Positions 1 to 6,455 of a stretch of 13,498 nucleotides of DNA are shown here, in pieces. A program made the position numbers and the translations under genes. The first letter of the stretch is position 1, and every line of letters begins with the position of its first letter. The notes under the pieces are model-generated. The model ran no database searches, was not told the origin of the DNA, and saw only the letters and a list, made by a program, of their open reading frames with translations. The stretch is taken from contig DASXAQ010000110.1 of the NCBI GenBank assembly GCA_036406615.1, positions 1 to 13,498 on the forward strand, read 5' to 3'. This stretch comes from DASXAQ01 sp036406615. Its GTDB lineage: Bacteria; Actinomycetota; UBA4738.

Positions 1-678
1 CGCTTCGGCGACAACGACCGCCTGGCGGCGCTGGTGGCCGTCATGGTCGGCGCGGACCTGCTGGTGCTCTTGTCCGACGTCGACGGGATCTACACGAAGG
101 ACCCCACGCACGCCGAGGCCGTGCTGATGCACGAGATCGCCGACCCGCTCGCCGTGCAGGCGACGGGCTCGCGCTCGACGTTCGGGTCCGGGGGGATGGC
201 ATCGAAGCTGGAGGCGGCGCGGATCGCGACCGCCGCCGGCATCGCGACCGTGGTGGCGCCAGCGTCGCGGCGCGACGTGCTGTCCCGGATCCTGGCCGGC
301 GAGCGGCTGGGGACGTGGCTGCCGGCCCGCGCGGGGCGGCGTCGCGCGCGGCAGGCGTGGATGGCGTTCGTCTCCAATCCTCGCGGGCGCATCAGCGTCG
401 ACGCCGGCGCCGAACGCGCGGTGCGCGACGGCGGCAAGAGCCTGCTCGCGGCCGGCGTCACCGGCGCGGACGGATCGTTCGACGCGGGCGACATCGTCGA
501 GATCGCGGGTCCCGAGGGCGGCGTGTTCGCGCGCGGCATCACGAACTACTCCGCCACCGAGCTGCCCGGGCTGGCGGGGCGCACCAGCACGGACCTGGCG
601 GCGCTCCCGGGCGGTCCCTACGATAGGGAGGTCGTGCACCGCGACGAGCTGGTGCTGACCTCGGAAGGGTGGGGCTGA
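1..678 (+). CDS. proB: Glutamate 5-kinase, C-terminal 225 residues (5' end outside window)
   Basis: Catalyses ATP-dependent phosphorylation of L-glutamate to gamma-glutamyl phosphate, the first step of proline synthesis, in the cytoplasm. The reading frame is open from base 1. It begins inside the amino-acid kinase domain with the FGDND segment, followed by SDVDGIYTKDP and the glycine-rich GSGGMASKLEAAR motif typical of ProB. The last ~75 residues (from about RGRISVDAGAERAV) match the PUA domain that many bacterial ProB proteins carry after the kinase. About 140 N-terminal residues are missing compared with the usual ~365-residue length. The stop TGA shares one base with the ATG of proA, so the two are almost certainly co-transcribed and translationally coupled. 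The identification is from motif recognition plus the proA neighbour. Confidence 0.96.
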   Translation, partial: RFGDNDRLAALVAVMVGADLLVLLSDVDGIYTKDPTHAEAVLMHEIADPLAVQATGSRSTFGSGGMASKLEAARIATAAGIATVVAPASRRDVLSRILAGERLGTWLPARAGRRRARQAWMAFVSNPRGRISVDAGAERAVRDGGKSLLAAGVTGADGSFDAGDIVEIAGPEGGVFARGITNYSATELPGLAGRTSTDLAALPGGPYDREVVHRDELVLTSEGWG

Positions 679-1940
679 TGGCGAACGGATACGGAGCCCT
701 GGAGCCGCTGGCGGGACCGGCGCGCGCGGCCGCGCGCGCGCTCGCGTCCATGCCGAGCGATCGGAAGGATGACGCCCTTCGCGGCGGCGCCGACGCGCTG
801 CATGCCCGGACGCAGGAGATCGTCGAGGCCAACGCGAAGGACATGGAGAACGCGCGCGCGGCCGGCACGCCCGACGGCCTGCTCGACCGGCTGCTGCTCG
901 ACGCTTCGCGGATCTCGGCCATGGCGGACGGCCTTCGCCAGGTCGCCTCGTTGCCCGACCCGGTGGGCACGGTGCTGGAGGCGTTCACGCTGCCGAACGG
1001 CCTTCGCGTCGAAAAGGTGCGGGTGCCGCTCGGCATCGTCGGGATGATCTACGAGGGCCGGCCGAACGTGACCGTCGACGCGGGCGGCCTGGCCGTCAAG
1101 GCCGGCAGCGCTGCGCTGCTTCGCGGTTCGCGCATCGCCGAGCACTCGAACGAGGCGCTGGTCGCGATCCTGCAGGACGCGCTGGAGGCCGGCGGCCTGC
1201 CGCGCCACGCTGTCCAGGCCGTACCGCCCACGCGCGAGAGCGCCGGCGACATGATGCGCGCACGAGGGCTCATCGACCTCCTGATCCCGCGCGGCGGCGC
1301 GGAGCTCATCCAGACCACCGTCCGCGAGTCTCAGGTGCCGGTCATCGAGACCGGGATCGGCAACTGCCACGTGTACGTCGACGCGGCCGCGGACCTGGAC
1401 AAGGCCGTGGACATTCTTGTCAACGCGAAGGTGCAGCGCCCGGCCGTCTGCAATGCCGCCGAATCGTTCCTGGTGCACCGCGCGGTGGCCGACGCGTTCG
1501 TTCCCCGCGCGCTGGAGGCCCTCGAGTCGCGCGGCGTCCTGGTGTACGGCGACGAAGCCATTCGCGCCTACGACCGCGACGGCTCGGTCGCGCCCGTCAC
1601 CGACGAGGAGTACCGCGCGGAGTTCTACGACCTCAGGATCTCGGCCAAGGTCGTCGACTCGCTGGACGAGGCGGTCGACCACATCGCCGAGTACGGCACG
1701 AAGCACACGGAGGCGATCGTCACCGAGGACGACGACGCGGCCCGCCGGTTCGTCGAGCAGGTGGATGCCGCGGCGGTCATGGTAAACGCGTCCACGCGCT
1801 TCACCGACGGCGGCGAGCTCGGCATGGGCGCCGAGATCGGGATCTCGACCCAGAAGCTGCACGCGCGCGGCCCGTTCGCCCTGCCCGAGCTGACGTCGTA
1901 CAAGTTCGTCGTGTACGGCACCGGCCAGACCCGCGCCTGA
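678..1940 (+). CDS. proA: Gamma-glutamyl phosphate reductase (glutamate-5-semialdehyde dehydrogenase)
   Basis: NADPH-dependent reduction of gamma-glutamyl phosphate to glutamate-5-semialdehyde, the second step of proline synthesis; it probably works with ProB on an unstable intermediate. 420 residues, the normal family length, with an aldehyde-dehydrogenase fold. Visible signatures are VPLGIVGMIYEGRPNVT, IPRGGAELI, the catalytic cysteine C258 in RPAVCNAAES, and the C-terminal FTDGGELGMGAEIGIST segment. I chose ATG 678, which overlaps the proB stop by one base (TGATG) and has a GGAAGGG Shine-Dalgarno at 663-669. An in-frame GTG at 669 would extend it by three residues but lies inside that ribosome site. 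No frameshift or missing catalytic residue is seen. Confidence 0.97.
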   Translation: MANGYGALEPLAGPARAAARALASMPSDRKDDALRGGADALHARTQEIVEANAKDMENARAAGTPDGLLDRLLLDASRISAMADGLRQVASLPDPVGTVLEAFTLPNGLRVEKVRVPLGIVGMIYEGRPNVTVDAGGLAVKAGSAALLRGSRIAEHSNEALVAILQDALEAGGLPRHAVQAVPPTRESAGDMMRARGLIDLLIPRGGAELIQTTVRESQVPVIETGIGNCHVYVDAAADLDKAVDILVNAKVQRPAVCNAAESFLVHRAVADAFVPRALEALESRGVLVYGDEAIRAYDRDGSVAPVTDEEYRAEFYDLRISAKVVDSLDEAVDHIAEYGTKHTEAIVTEDDDAARRFVEQVDAAAVMVNASTRFTDGGELGMGAEIGISTQKLHARGPFALPELTSYKFVVYGTGQTRA

Positions 1941-1962
1941 GCCCTCACGCCGCCGGAAGCGG

Positions 1963-1995
1963 GCGGTTCCAGAACCGCAATCGCGGTCGGGTTTT
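1963..1995. promoter_or_regulatory. Overlapping inverted repeats in the proA-AraC/DinB gap (hairpin or operator candidate)
   Basis: GCGGTTC (1963-1969) and GAACCGC (1972-1978) form a perfect 7-base inverted repeat with a 2-base centre. The right arm can pair instead with a third copy, since ACCGC (1974-1978) is complementary to GCGGT (1983-1987), and this alternative hairpin is followed by CGGGTTTT ending at 1995. The arrangement could be a weak terminator for proBA or an operator for the downstream AraC-type regulator, whose start is 49 bases further on. The T-run is short and the stems are small, so neither function is certain. Confidence 0.35.
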
Positions 1996-2026
1996 CCACA
2001 CGGCGCCCGGGCAAGATGAAGGTGCC

Positions 2027-2962
2027 ATGACGACCCAGATGTCGGTAGACCGCCTGCGGGGCTTCATCGACCTGTTGATGGAGAGCCTGGACGACCCGGT
2101 CGACGGCGCCGAGATCGCGCGCCGGGCGTACCTGAGCCGGTTCCACTTCGACCGGCTCGTCACGGCCGCGCTCGGCGAGTCGCCGGGCGCGTTTCGCCGC
2201 CGGCTGCTCCTGGAGCGCGCGGCGTACCGGCTCGCGAACCGGGCCTCGGTGACCGACGCCGCGTTCGACGCGGGCTACGGCTCGACCGAGGCGTTCGGGC
2301 GGGCGTTCCGCCGCAGCTACGGGTCCACGCCGAGCGCGTTTCGCGCGAGCCCGTCGACGTTTCGCATCGAGTCGCCGAACGGCGTGCACTTCCATCCACC
2401 TGCCGGGCTGCTGGTGCCCGGTCCGACCGAAAGGGGCATGGGCATGGACGTCATCGATCGCATGCTTGAGCACGACCTCTGGCTGTCTCGACGGATCCTG
2501 GACGCGGCGGCCACGCTGACCGACGAGGACCTCGACCGCGACGTTCGCGGGCGCGAGCCCATGCCGTACGAATCGCACGAGCCGACCGTGCGCGGGATGC
2601 TCGACCGCCTGGTGTTCACCCGCGAGGTCTGGAACGCCGGCGTCGGCGGACGTCCGAGCCCGCTCCCCGGGCGGGACCTGTCGATCGAGGGTCTGCGGCA
2701 GCGGCTCGAGGATTCGGCCGTCGAGTTCACGAAGATCGTCCACGGCATCCGCGACCGGGGCGAGTGGGACACCGCGTTCGTGAACGCCCTGCGCGACCCG
2801 CCGGAGACGTTCACGTTCGGCGCCATGTTCCTGCACGTCATCACGTTCCAGGCCTGCCGCCGCGGCGAGCTGATCGAGGCGCTCGGGCGACTGGGCATCG
2901 ACGACCTCGGCTACGGCGATCCCGTCGAGTGGGAGCGCGCCGTGCTGGACCGTTCGGCCTGA
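2027..2962 (+). CDS. AraC-family DNA-binding domain fused to a DinB-like C-terminal domain
   Basis: Probable cytoplasmic transcription regulator of 311 residues. Residues ~8-107 are an AraC/XylS double helix-turn-helix: the first HTH is around AEIARRAYLSRFHFDRLV, and the second around ATDAAFDAGYGSTEAFGRAFRRSYGSTPSAFR-like sequence (75-106). Residues ~138-300 resemble the DinB/YfiT four-helix fold, starting with IDRMLEHDLWLSRRIL (H149) and ending with LHVITFQACRRGELIEAL (H270). In metal-binding DinB proteins this last motif usually reads HxxxHxxHRGQ. Here the later histidines are replaced (F274, C277, R278), so the metal site looks lost or altered. ATG 2027 follows GAAGG (2018-2022) at 4-base spacing. 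The reversed order, HTH first and sensor second, differs from classical AraC. The ligand and target genes are unknown. Confidence 0.85.
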   Translation: MTTQMSVDRLRGFIDLLMESLDDPVDGAEIARRAYLSRFHFDRLVTAALGESPGAFRRRLLLERAAYRLANRASVTDAAFDAGYGSTEAFGRAFRRSYGSTPSAFRASPSTFRIESPNGVHFHPPAGLLVPGPTERGMGMDVIDRMLEHDLWLSRRILDAAATLTDEDLDRDVRGREPMPYESHEPTVRGMLDRLVFTREVWNAGVGGRPSPLPGRDLSIEGLRQRLEDSAVEFTKIVHGIRDRGEWDTAFVNALRDPPETFTFGAMFLHVITFQACRRGELIEALGRLGIDDLGYGDPVEWERAVLDRSA

Positions 2963-2998
2963 ACGGCAGGCCGGATCGGATGGGTGGGCCGCACCAGG

Positions 2999-3005
2999 AA
3001 GGAGG
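2999..3005 (+). promoter_or_regulatory. Strong Shine-Dalgarno deciding the start of the 44-residue ORF
   Basis: AAGGAGG, a full anti-16S match, sits 5 bases before ATG 3011. It is the best ribosome-binding site in the window and the main reason the short ORF is accepted as a gene. Confidence 0.7.
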
Positions 3006-3010
3006 CGCAG

Positions 3011-3145
3011 ATGAAACCGCCGATGATGCACGCAGAGCTCGCGAGGATGCGCAGCGAGGAGCTTCGCCGGGAGGCGCAGCGGTATCCGCGCGCCGGCCGG
3101 CGGCGCGAGTCGCGCAATCCCGACCGGGCGATCCGATTCCGGTGA
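3011..3145 (+). CDS. Hypothetical 44-residue basic protein
   Basis: A short ORF (ATG 3011 to TGA 3145) 48 bases after the AraC-DinB gene on the same strand. It begins MKPPMMHAELARMRSEELRR and is rich in arginine and glutamate, with about 13 Arg in 44 residues. The first half is predicted helical (HAELARMRSEELRREAQRY) and the tail is Arg-rich and probably disordered. No signal peptide, membrane segment or cysteine is present. The case for its being real is the AAGGAGG ribosome site at ideal spacing and its fit in the gap before the convergent anti-sigma gene, whose stop lies 7 bases away. Short proteins of this composition occur in actinobacterial genomes as I recall, but I cannot assign a family or function. 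It may be co-transcribed with the upstream regulator. Confidence 0.6.
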   Translation: MKPPMMHAELARMRSEELRREAQRYPRAGRRRESRNPDRAIRFR

Positions 3146-3152
3146 GGCGTGA

Positions 3153-3914
3153 TCAGGTGGGGGGCGGCACCGGACCCGACAGGACGACCGGCCCGGTTGG
3201 AGTCGTCTCGAACCCCGGCTCGACGCTGACTGCCAGCAGGTCGATGTCGGTCCCCACCCGAACCGGCGACACCACCGATCCGTCCCTCGGGACGAACGTC
3301 CCGGCCGGCGCCATCGCGGTGGAGCCGGCCGGGCGGTACCACAGCTCGTACACGTGGCCGGACGGCGGGTCTGCGAACCCCGAGCCGACGGCGAACGCCG
3401 AAGTCTGCCCCGGCCGGTAGTACACCGTCATCGTCGTCGCTCCGCTGTGCATCTGCGCCGACTGCGCGCCGGCGTGCGCGAAGAAGTCGCTGATCGCCGT
3501 CTCGGGCCCGGGTGCTCCGTGCAGCAGGTAGCCGACGAGCCCCGCGAGCAGCACCATCGCGGCCGCGACCGCCGCGACGGCGGCGCCGAAGCCGCGCCCG
3601 CGCTCCCCCGAGGGCCGTGCACGTCGCGGAGTCGCCCCTCCGCCGGGGATCGCGCGGGCTCCGCCGCGCGTTCGCTGCGCCCGTCGCCGCAGCTCGTCCT
3701 CGGCGCCCTCGCGGGCCGGCACGGGATCGAGCGACAGCGCGAGCGACGCGGCGACCTCCCCGTACGCCGAGCGAAGTCGCGCGCAGTCCGGGCAGTCGGC
3801 GGGATGTCCGTCGAGGGCGCGCGCGAGCTCGCGGCGGCCCTCGTCGTCGAGCCCGCCGACGGCCTCGGCGGCCAGCAGCTCCTCGATGTGCTCGTGTGCC
3901 GGGGCGTCGTTCAC
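3153..3914 (-). CDS. Anti-sigma factor with N-terminal HxxxCxxC zinc motif and RskA-like C-terminal domain
   Basis: 253 residues, predicted single-pass membrane protein that sequesters the ECF sigma factor encoded just upstream. The N-terminal ~60 residues carry H37-x3-C41-x2-C44 (HPADCPDC), the zinc-associated anti-sigma motif. A charged, Arg/Pro-rich linker follows. Residues ~109-131 (AAVAAVAAAMVLLAGLVGYLL) are the membrane helix, and the remaining ~120 residues outside the membrane look like the anti-sigma-K factor RskA domain (VYELWYRPAG, GTFVPRDGS, LLAVSVEPG, ending in a Pro-rich tail). The GTG start at 3914 overlaps the sigma stop as GTGA, indicating translational coupling and matched stoichiometry. 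In the family, release of sigma follows regulated proteolysis or redox change. The signal here is unknown. Confidence 0.9.
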   Translation of the reverse strand: MNDAPAHEHIEELLAAEAVGGLDDEGRRELARALDGHPADCPDCARLRSAYGEVAASLALSLDPVPAREGAEDELRRRAQRTRGGARAIPGGGATPRRARPSGERGRGFGAAVAAVAAAMVLLAGLVGYLLHGAPGPETAISDFFAHAGAQSAQMHSGATTMTVYYRPGQTSAFAVGSGFADPPSGHVYELWYRPAGSTAMAPAGTFVPRDGSVVSPVRVGTDIDLLAVSVEPGFETTPTGPVVLSGPVPPPT

Positions 3915-4477
3915 GGTTCGATCTCCAGGTCCTTTCGCAGGCGCCGCATCCCGAGCAGCGTCCGGCTCTTCACGGTGCCGAGCGGGATGCCCGTCTCCGC
4001 CGCGATCGCCGCCTGCGTCTTCCCCTCGAAGTACATGAGCTCCAGCACCGCCCGCTGTTCCGCCGGAAGGCGCTGCAGCGCTTCGCGGATCTCGCGGCGC
4101 CGGTCCGCCAGCTCCTGGAGCTCGGCGACCGATTCCGCGACATCCTCCGCGTCCAGCACGACGACCGTCTCCTCGTCCTGCGCACGGCGGTGGTACGCCT
4201 CCTCGCGGCGAACGCAGTCGACCGCGCGGTTGTGCACGGTCGCGAACAACCACGCCCGGACGCTGCCGCGCTCGCGACGGTAGTTCCGCGCGTGCTGCCA
4301 GATCGACAGGAACGCCTCCTGCACGACCTCGTCCGCCAGCGTCGGCGAGCCGACCACCCGCAGGGCCAGCGCCCGCGCGTACGGTCCGTACGCGGCGAAC
4401 AGGTCCCGGAGGGCGCGCTCGTCCCCTTCGGCGAGCCGGCGGAGCAGCTCCTCGTCGCCGAGCGCCACGCTACGCAC
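3911..4477 (-). CDS. ECF (extracytoplasmic function) RNA polymerase sigma-70 factor, SigK-like
   Basis: 188 residues. Region 2 spans ~25-95 (LFAAYGPYARALALRVVG, LADEVVQEAFLSIWQ, GSVRAWLFATVHNRAVDCVRREE). Region 4 spans ~125-180 (LPAEQRAVLELMYFEGKTQAAIA, TGIPLGTVKSRTLLGMRRLR). There is no region 1 or 3, as in ECF factors. It would direct RNA polymerase to a small regulon, and its membrane partner is the next gene, overlapping by GTGA. Pairing with an RskA-type anti-sigma suggests a SigK-like group. The start is uncertain: I prefer GTG 4477 because GGGAG lies 5 bases upstream (4487-4483). ATG 4495 and GTG 4498 add 6-7 residues but have no ribosome site. The frame stays open to 4909, but the extra N-terminal sequence is low-complexity and overlaps the divergent gene. 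Confidence 0.92.
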   Translation of the reverse strand: MRSVALGDEELLRRLAEGDERALRDLFAAYGPYARALALRVVGSPTLADEVVQEAFLSIWQHARNYRRERGSVRAWLFATVHNRAVDCVRREEAYHRRAQDEETVVVLDAEDVAESVAELQELADRRREIREALQRLPAEQRAVLELMYFEGKTQAAIAAETGIPLGTVKSRTLLGMRRLRKDLEIEP

Positions 4478-4495
4478 GAGCACTCCCGCGCACAT

Positions 4496-4682
4496 CACGT
4501 TCGGATTCGCAGCTCGGGGGAAGGCGGATCGCCGGGCGCATCGCCGATCGATCGTACCGGAGCGTCGCCGAACTTTTTCCGGTGCGAAGTAATCCAGATC
4601 GAGCGCAAGCGCGAACCAGTGACACGGCGGCGCCGGGGGGGCGGCCACCGAGAGGCGGGGCCGTAGAGAACGGAGGGGAATC
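4496..4682. promoter_or_regulatory. Divergent promoter region between the ECF sigma gene and the Tat-protein/DUF4331 genes
   Basis: 187 bases with no gene, holding the start signals for both directions. The most AT-rich patch is 4568-4598. It contains the imperfect inverted repeat CCGAACTTTTTCCGG (4569-4583), whose left part resembles the GAAC-type -35 of many ECF promoters, and GTAATC about 16-17 bases further on. On the minus strand a TACGAT -10-like hexamer lies at 4556-4551. These are candidates by eye. No consensus for this sigma group could be tested. Confidence 0.3.
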
Positions 4683-4979
4683 ATGGACGAGGAGAAGATG
4701 TCCAAGGTTTCGCGACGCACCTTCATCAAGCGCTCGGCCGCGGGCGCGGCCGGGGTGGCGGCCGTCGGAGCGCTCGGCGGCACGCCGGCGGCGGCTGCGG
4801 CGGCGCTCGGCTCCAAGCGCCGGCCGGCACCGCAACCGCCGGGGCAAGCGGCGGCCCAGCACGTTGTCGCGTACGTGCGAGCCGGATCAACCGGGCAGGT
4901 GCGCGTCATGGCCGGCGACCGGGAGGTCGTGGTCCGCGACCGCGACCTCGCCAGGCGGCTGCTGCGCGCTGCCCGATAG
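4683..4979 (+). CDS. Small Tat-signal protein of unknown function
   Basis: 98 residues. Residues 10-16 (SRRTFIK) match the twin-arginine consensus SRRxFLK. A hydrophobic alanine-rich stretch to about residue 44 follows, with possible cleavage near the TPAAAAAALG segment. This predicts export of a folded product by the Tat pathway. The mature part is only ~50 residues: a Pro/Gln/Ala-rich linker, then a compact segment (HVVAYVRAGSTGQVRVMAGDREVVV) ending RDLARRLLRAAR. ATG 4683 follows GGAGGGG (4672-4678) at 4-base spacing; a second in-frame ATG lies at residue 6. It is transcribed away from the sigma gene and precedes the DUF4331 gene by 89 bases. My recollection is that similar Tat miniproteins sit beside actinobacterial DUF4331 genes, but I could not check this. 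No enzyme motif or cysteine is visible. Confidence 0.85.
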   Translation: MDEEKMSKVSRRTFIKRSAAGAAGVAAVGALGGTPAAAAAALGSKRRPAPQPPGQAAAQHVVAYVRAGSTGQVRVMAGDREVVVRDRDLARRLLRAAR

Positions 4980-5008
4980 CACCGCGCGCCAACGCATATC
5001 TATCGGCG

Positions 5009-5035
5009 GGAGCGCGCCGCTCGGAGCGCGCCTCC
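5009..5035 (+). repeat. GC-rich hairpin / short direct repeat between the Tat-protein and DUF4331 genes
   Basis: GGAGCGCGC (5009-5017) can pair with GCGCGCCTCC (5026-5035), with one bulged C and an 8-base loop. The same stretch also holds GGAGCGCGCC twice in direct orientation (5009-5018 and 5023-5032). No T-run follows, so it is not a standard terminator. It could tune read-through or mRNA stability between the two genes, or be a by-product of GC-rich composition. Confidence 0.35.
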
Positions 5036-5068
5036 GCGTTCACCGGTTCGACACCAGGGGGTGGGCCA

Positions 5069-6448
5069 ATGTCATCGCATCGCGAGGCGCCCGGGATCGC
5101 CAAGGATCCCGTAGCGGACAACACCGACCTGTACGCGTTCGTGAGCCCCGACGCGCCGGACACCGTCACGATCGTGGCGAACTTCATCCCGCTCGAGTAC
5201 CCGCCGGGCGGTCCCAACTTCTTCGAGTTCGGCGACGACGTCACCTACGCCATCCACATCAGCAACGACCAGAACGCCGACACCGACCTCCTGTACGAGT
5301 TCAAGTTCGACACGACGCTGCAGAACCCCGAGACGTTCCTGTACAACACCGGGCAGATCCTGTCGCTGGACAGCCCGGACTGGAACCGCCGGCAGTTCGT
5401 CACGGTCGCGAGGTCGCGGAAGCGTTCGAAGCGCGTCGTGATCGGCTCCAACCTGGCGTGTCCCCCGTGCAACGTGGGCCCGCGCTCGATCCCGGACTAC
5501 GCCTCGCTGGCCGACGCCGCCGTGCACACGCTGGACGGCGGCGAGGTCGTGTTCGCCGGCCAGCGCAGCGAGGCCTTCTACGTGGACCTGGGGTCGATCT
5601 TCGACCTGGGCGACCTCCGGCCGTTCCAGTCGCTGCACCTGATCCCGACGCCGGACGCGCCCGGGGTCGACGGGACCCGCGGACTCAGCGTGCACACGAT
5701 CGCCCTGCAGGTTCCGAAGACGATGCTGACCGTCGACGGGTCCGACCCCACCGACCCGAACGATCCCAAGTCGGTGATCGGCGTGTGGGCGACCGCCGGA
5801 CGGCGCAAGTCGACGATCCGCGACGACGACGGCACCGTGATCGAGACGGGCCCGCTGGTCCAGGTGTCGCGCCTCGGCAACCCGCTGTTCAACGAGGTCA
5901 TCGTGCCGATGTCGAAGAAGGACTACTGGAACTCGATCCCGCCGCGCATGGACTCGCAGTTCCTGAGCTACGTCGAGCATCCCGAGCTGGCGGGCTTGCT
6001 CCCGGTCCTGTACCCCGGCGTGTTCCCGAACCTGGCGGGCCTGACCGCCGACCGTGCGGACCTGGTGGCGATCCTGCTCACCGGGATCCCGACCGGCATC
6101 ATCCCCGGGTTCCAGAACTACACGGGGGCGACGAACGCGGACATGCTGCGGCTGAACATGGCGATCCCTCCGACCGCCGACCCGAACATCTACGGGATCC
6201 TCGGCGGCGACCTGGCGGGCTACCCGAACGGGCGGCGCCTGGTCGACGACGTGACGGCCATCGAGCTGCGCGCGGTGGCGGGCGCCACGTACCCGTTGAT
6301 CGACCCGAGCTACACGCCCGACGGCGCGGCGCTCGTCATCACCGACGGCACGACTCCGGACAGCAACCCCATCCCGTTCCTCTCCCAGTTCCCGTACATG
6401 GGCCTTCCCGGTGACGGGTTCGACACCGTCCCGCCCTCCCCGTCGTAA
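5069..6448 (+). CDS. DUF4331 family protein
   Basis: 459 residues, spanning the whole DUF4331 family. Visible hallmarks are the N-terminal SSHREAP segment, KDPVADNTDLYAFVSPD, a PNFFEFGDDVTYAIHISND block, GQRSEAFYVDLGSIFDLGDLRPF, HTIALQVPK, and a C-terminal half ending near IPFLSQFPYMGLPGDGFD. The biochemical function of the family is not established. There is no signal peptide: the protein starts directly with the domain, as I recall for many actinobacterial members, so location is unclear. ATG 5069 has AGGGGG (5056-5061) upstream. It follows the Tat miniprotein and is followed after 7 bases by a 116-residue gene, probably in one operon transcribed away from the ECF sigma gene. Control by that sigma factor is inferred from position only. 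Codon use matches the neighbours, so no sign of recent transfer. Confidence 0.9.
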   Translation: MSSHREAPGIAKDPVADNTDLYAFVSPDAPDTVTIVANFIPLEYPPGGPNFFEFGDDVTYAIHISNDQNADTDLLYEFKFDTTLQNPETFLYNTGQILSLDSPDWNRRQFVTVARSRKRSKRVVIGSNLACPPCNVGPRSIPDYASLADAAVHTLDGGEVVFAGQRSEAFYVDLGSIFDLGDLRPFQSLHLIPTPDAPGVDGTRGLSVHTIALQVPKTMLTVDGSDPTDPNDPKSVIGVWATAGRRKSTIRDDDGTVIETGPLVQVSRLGNPLFNEVIVPMSKKDYWNSIPPRMDSQFLSYVEHPELAGLLPVLYPGVFPNLAGLTADRADLVAILLTGIPTGIIPGFQNYTGATNADMLRLNMAIPPTADPNIYGILGGDLAGYPNGRRLVDDVTAIELRAVAGATYPLIDPSYTPDGAALVITDGTTPDSNPIPFLSQFPYMGLPGDGFDTVPPSPS

Positions 6449-6455
6449 GGCGACG

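Noticed and set aside
618..3031. Two long minus-strand frames (618-1862 and 1625-3031)
   Set aside because: They are antisense to proA and the AraC-DinB gene, with compositional bias and no domains.
3146..3152. Terminator between the convergent miniprotein and anti-sigma genes
   Set aside because: Only 7 bases lie between the stops, and no hairpin with a T-run was seen.
3915..4253. Upstream extension of the anti-sigma gene
   Set aside because: It lies inside the sigma factor coding region in another frame. The GTG at 3914 in the GTGA overlap is the natural start.
4478..4909. N-terminal extension of the ECF sigma factor to 332 residues
   Set aside because: The extra residues are Ala/Pro-rich, run over the divergent Tat-protein gene, and ECF factors are usually about 160-200 residues. 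GGGAG before GTG 4477 supports the short form.
4582..6414. 610-residue plus-strand frame covering the Tat miniprotein and DUF4331
   Set aside because: It is very rich in Arg, Pro and Gly and out of frame with two genes that have clear motifs and ribosome sites.
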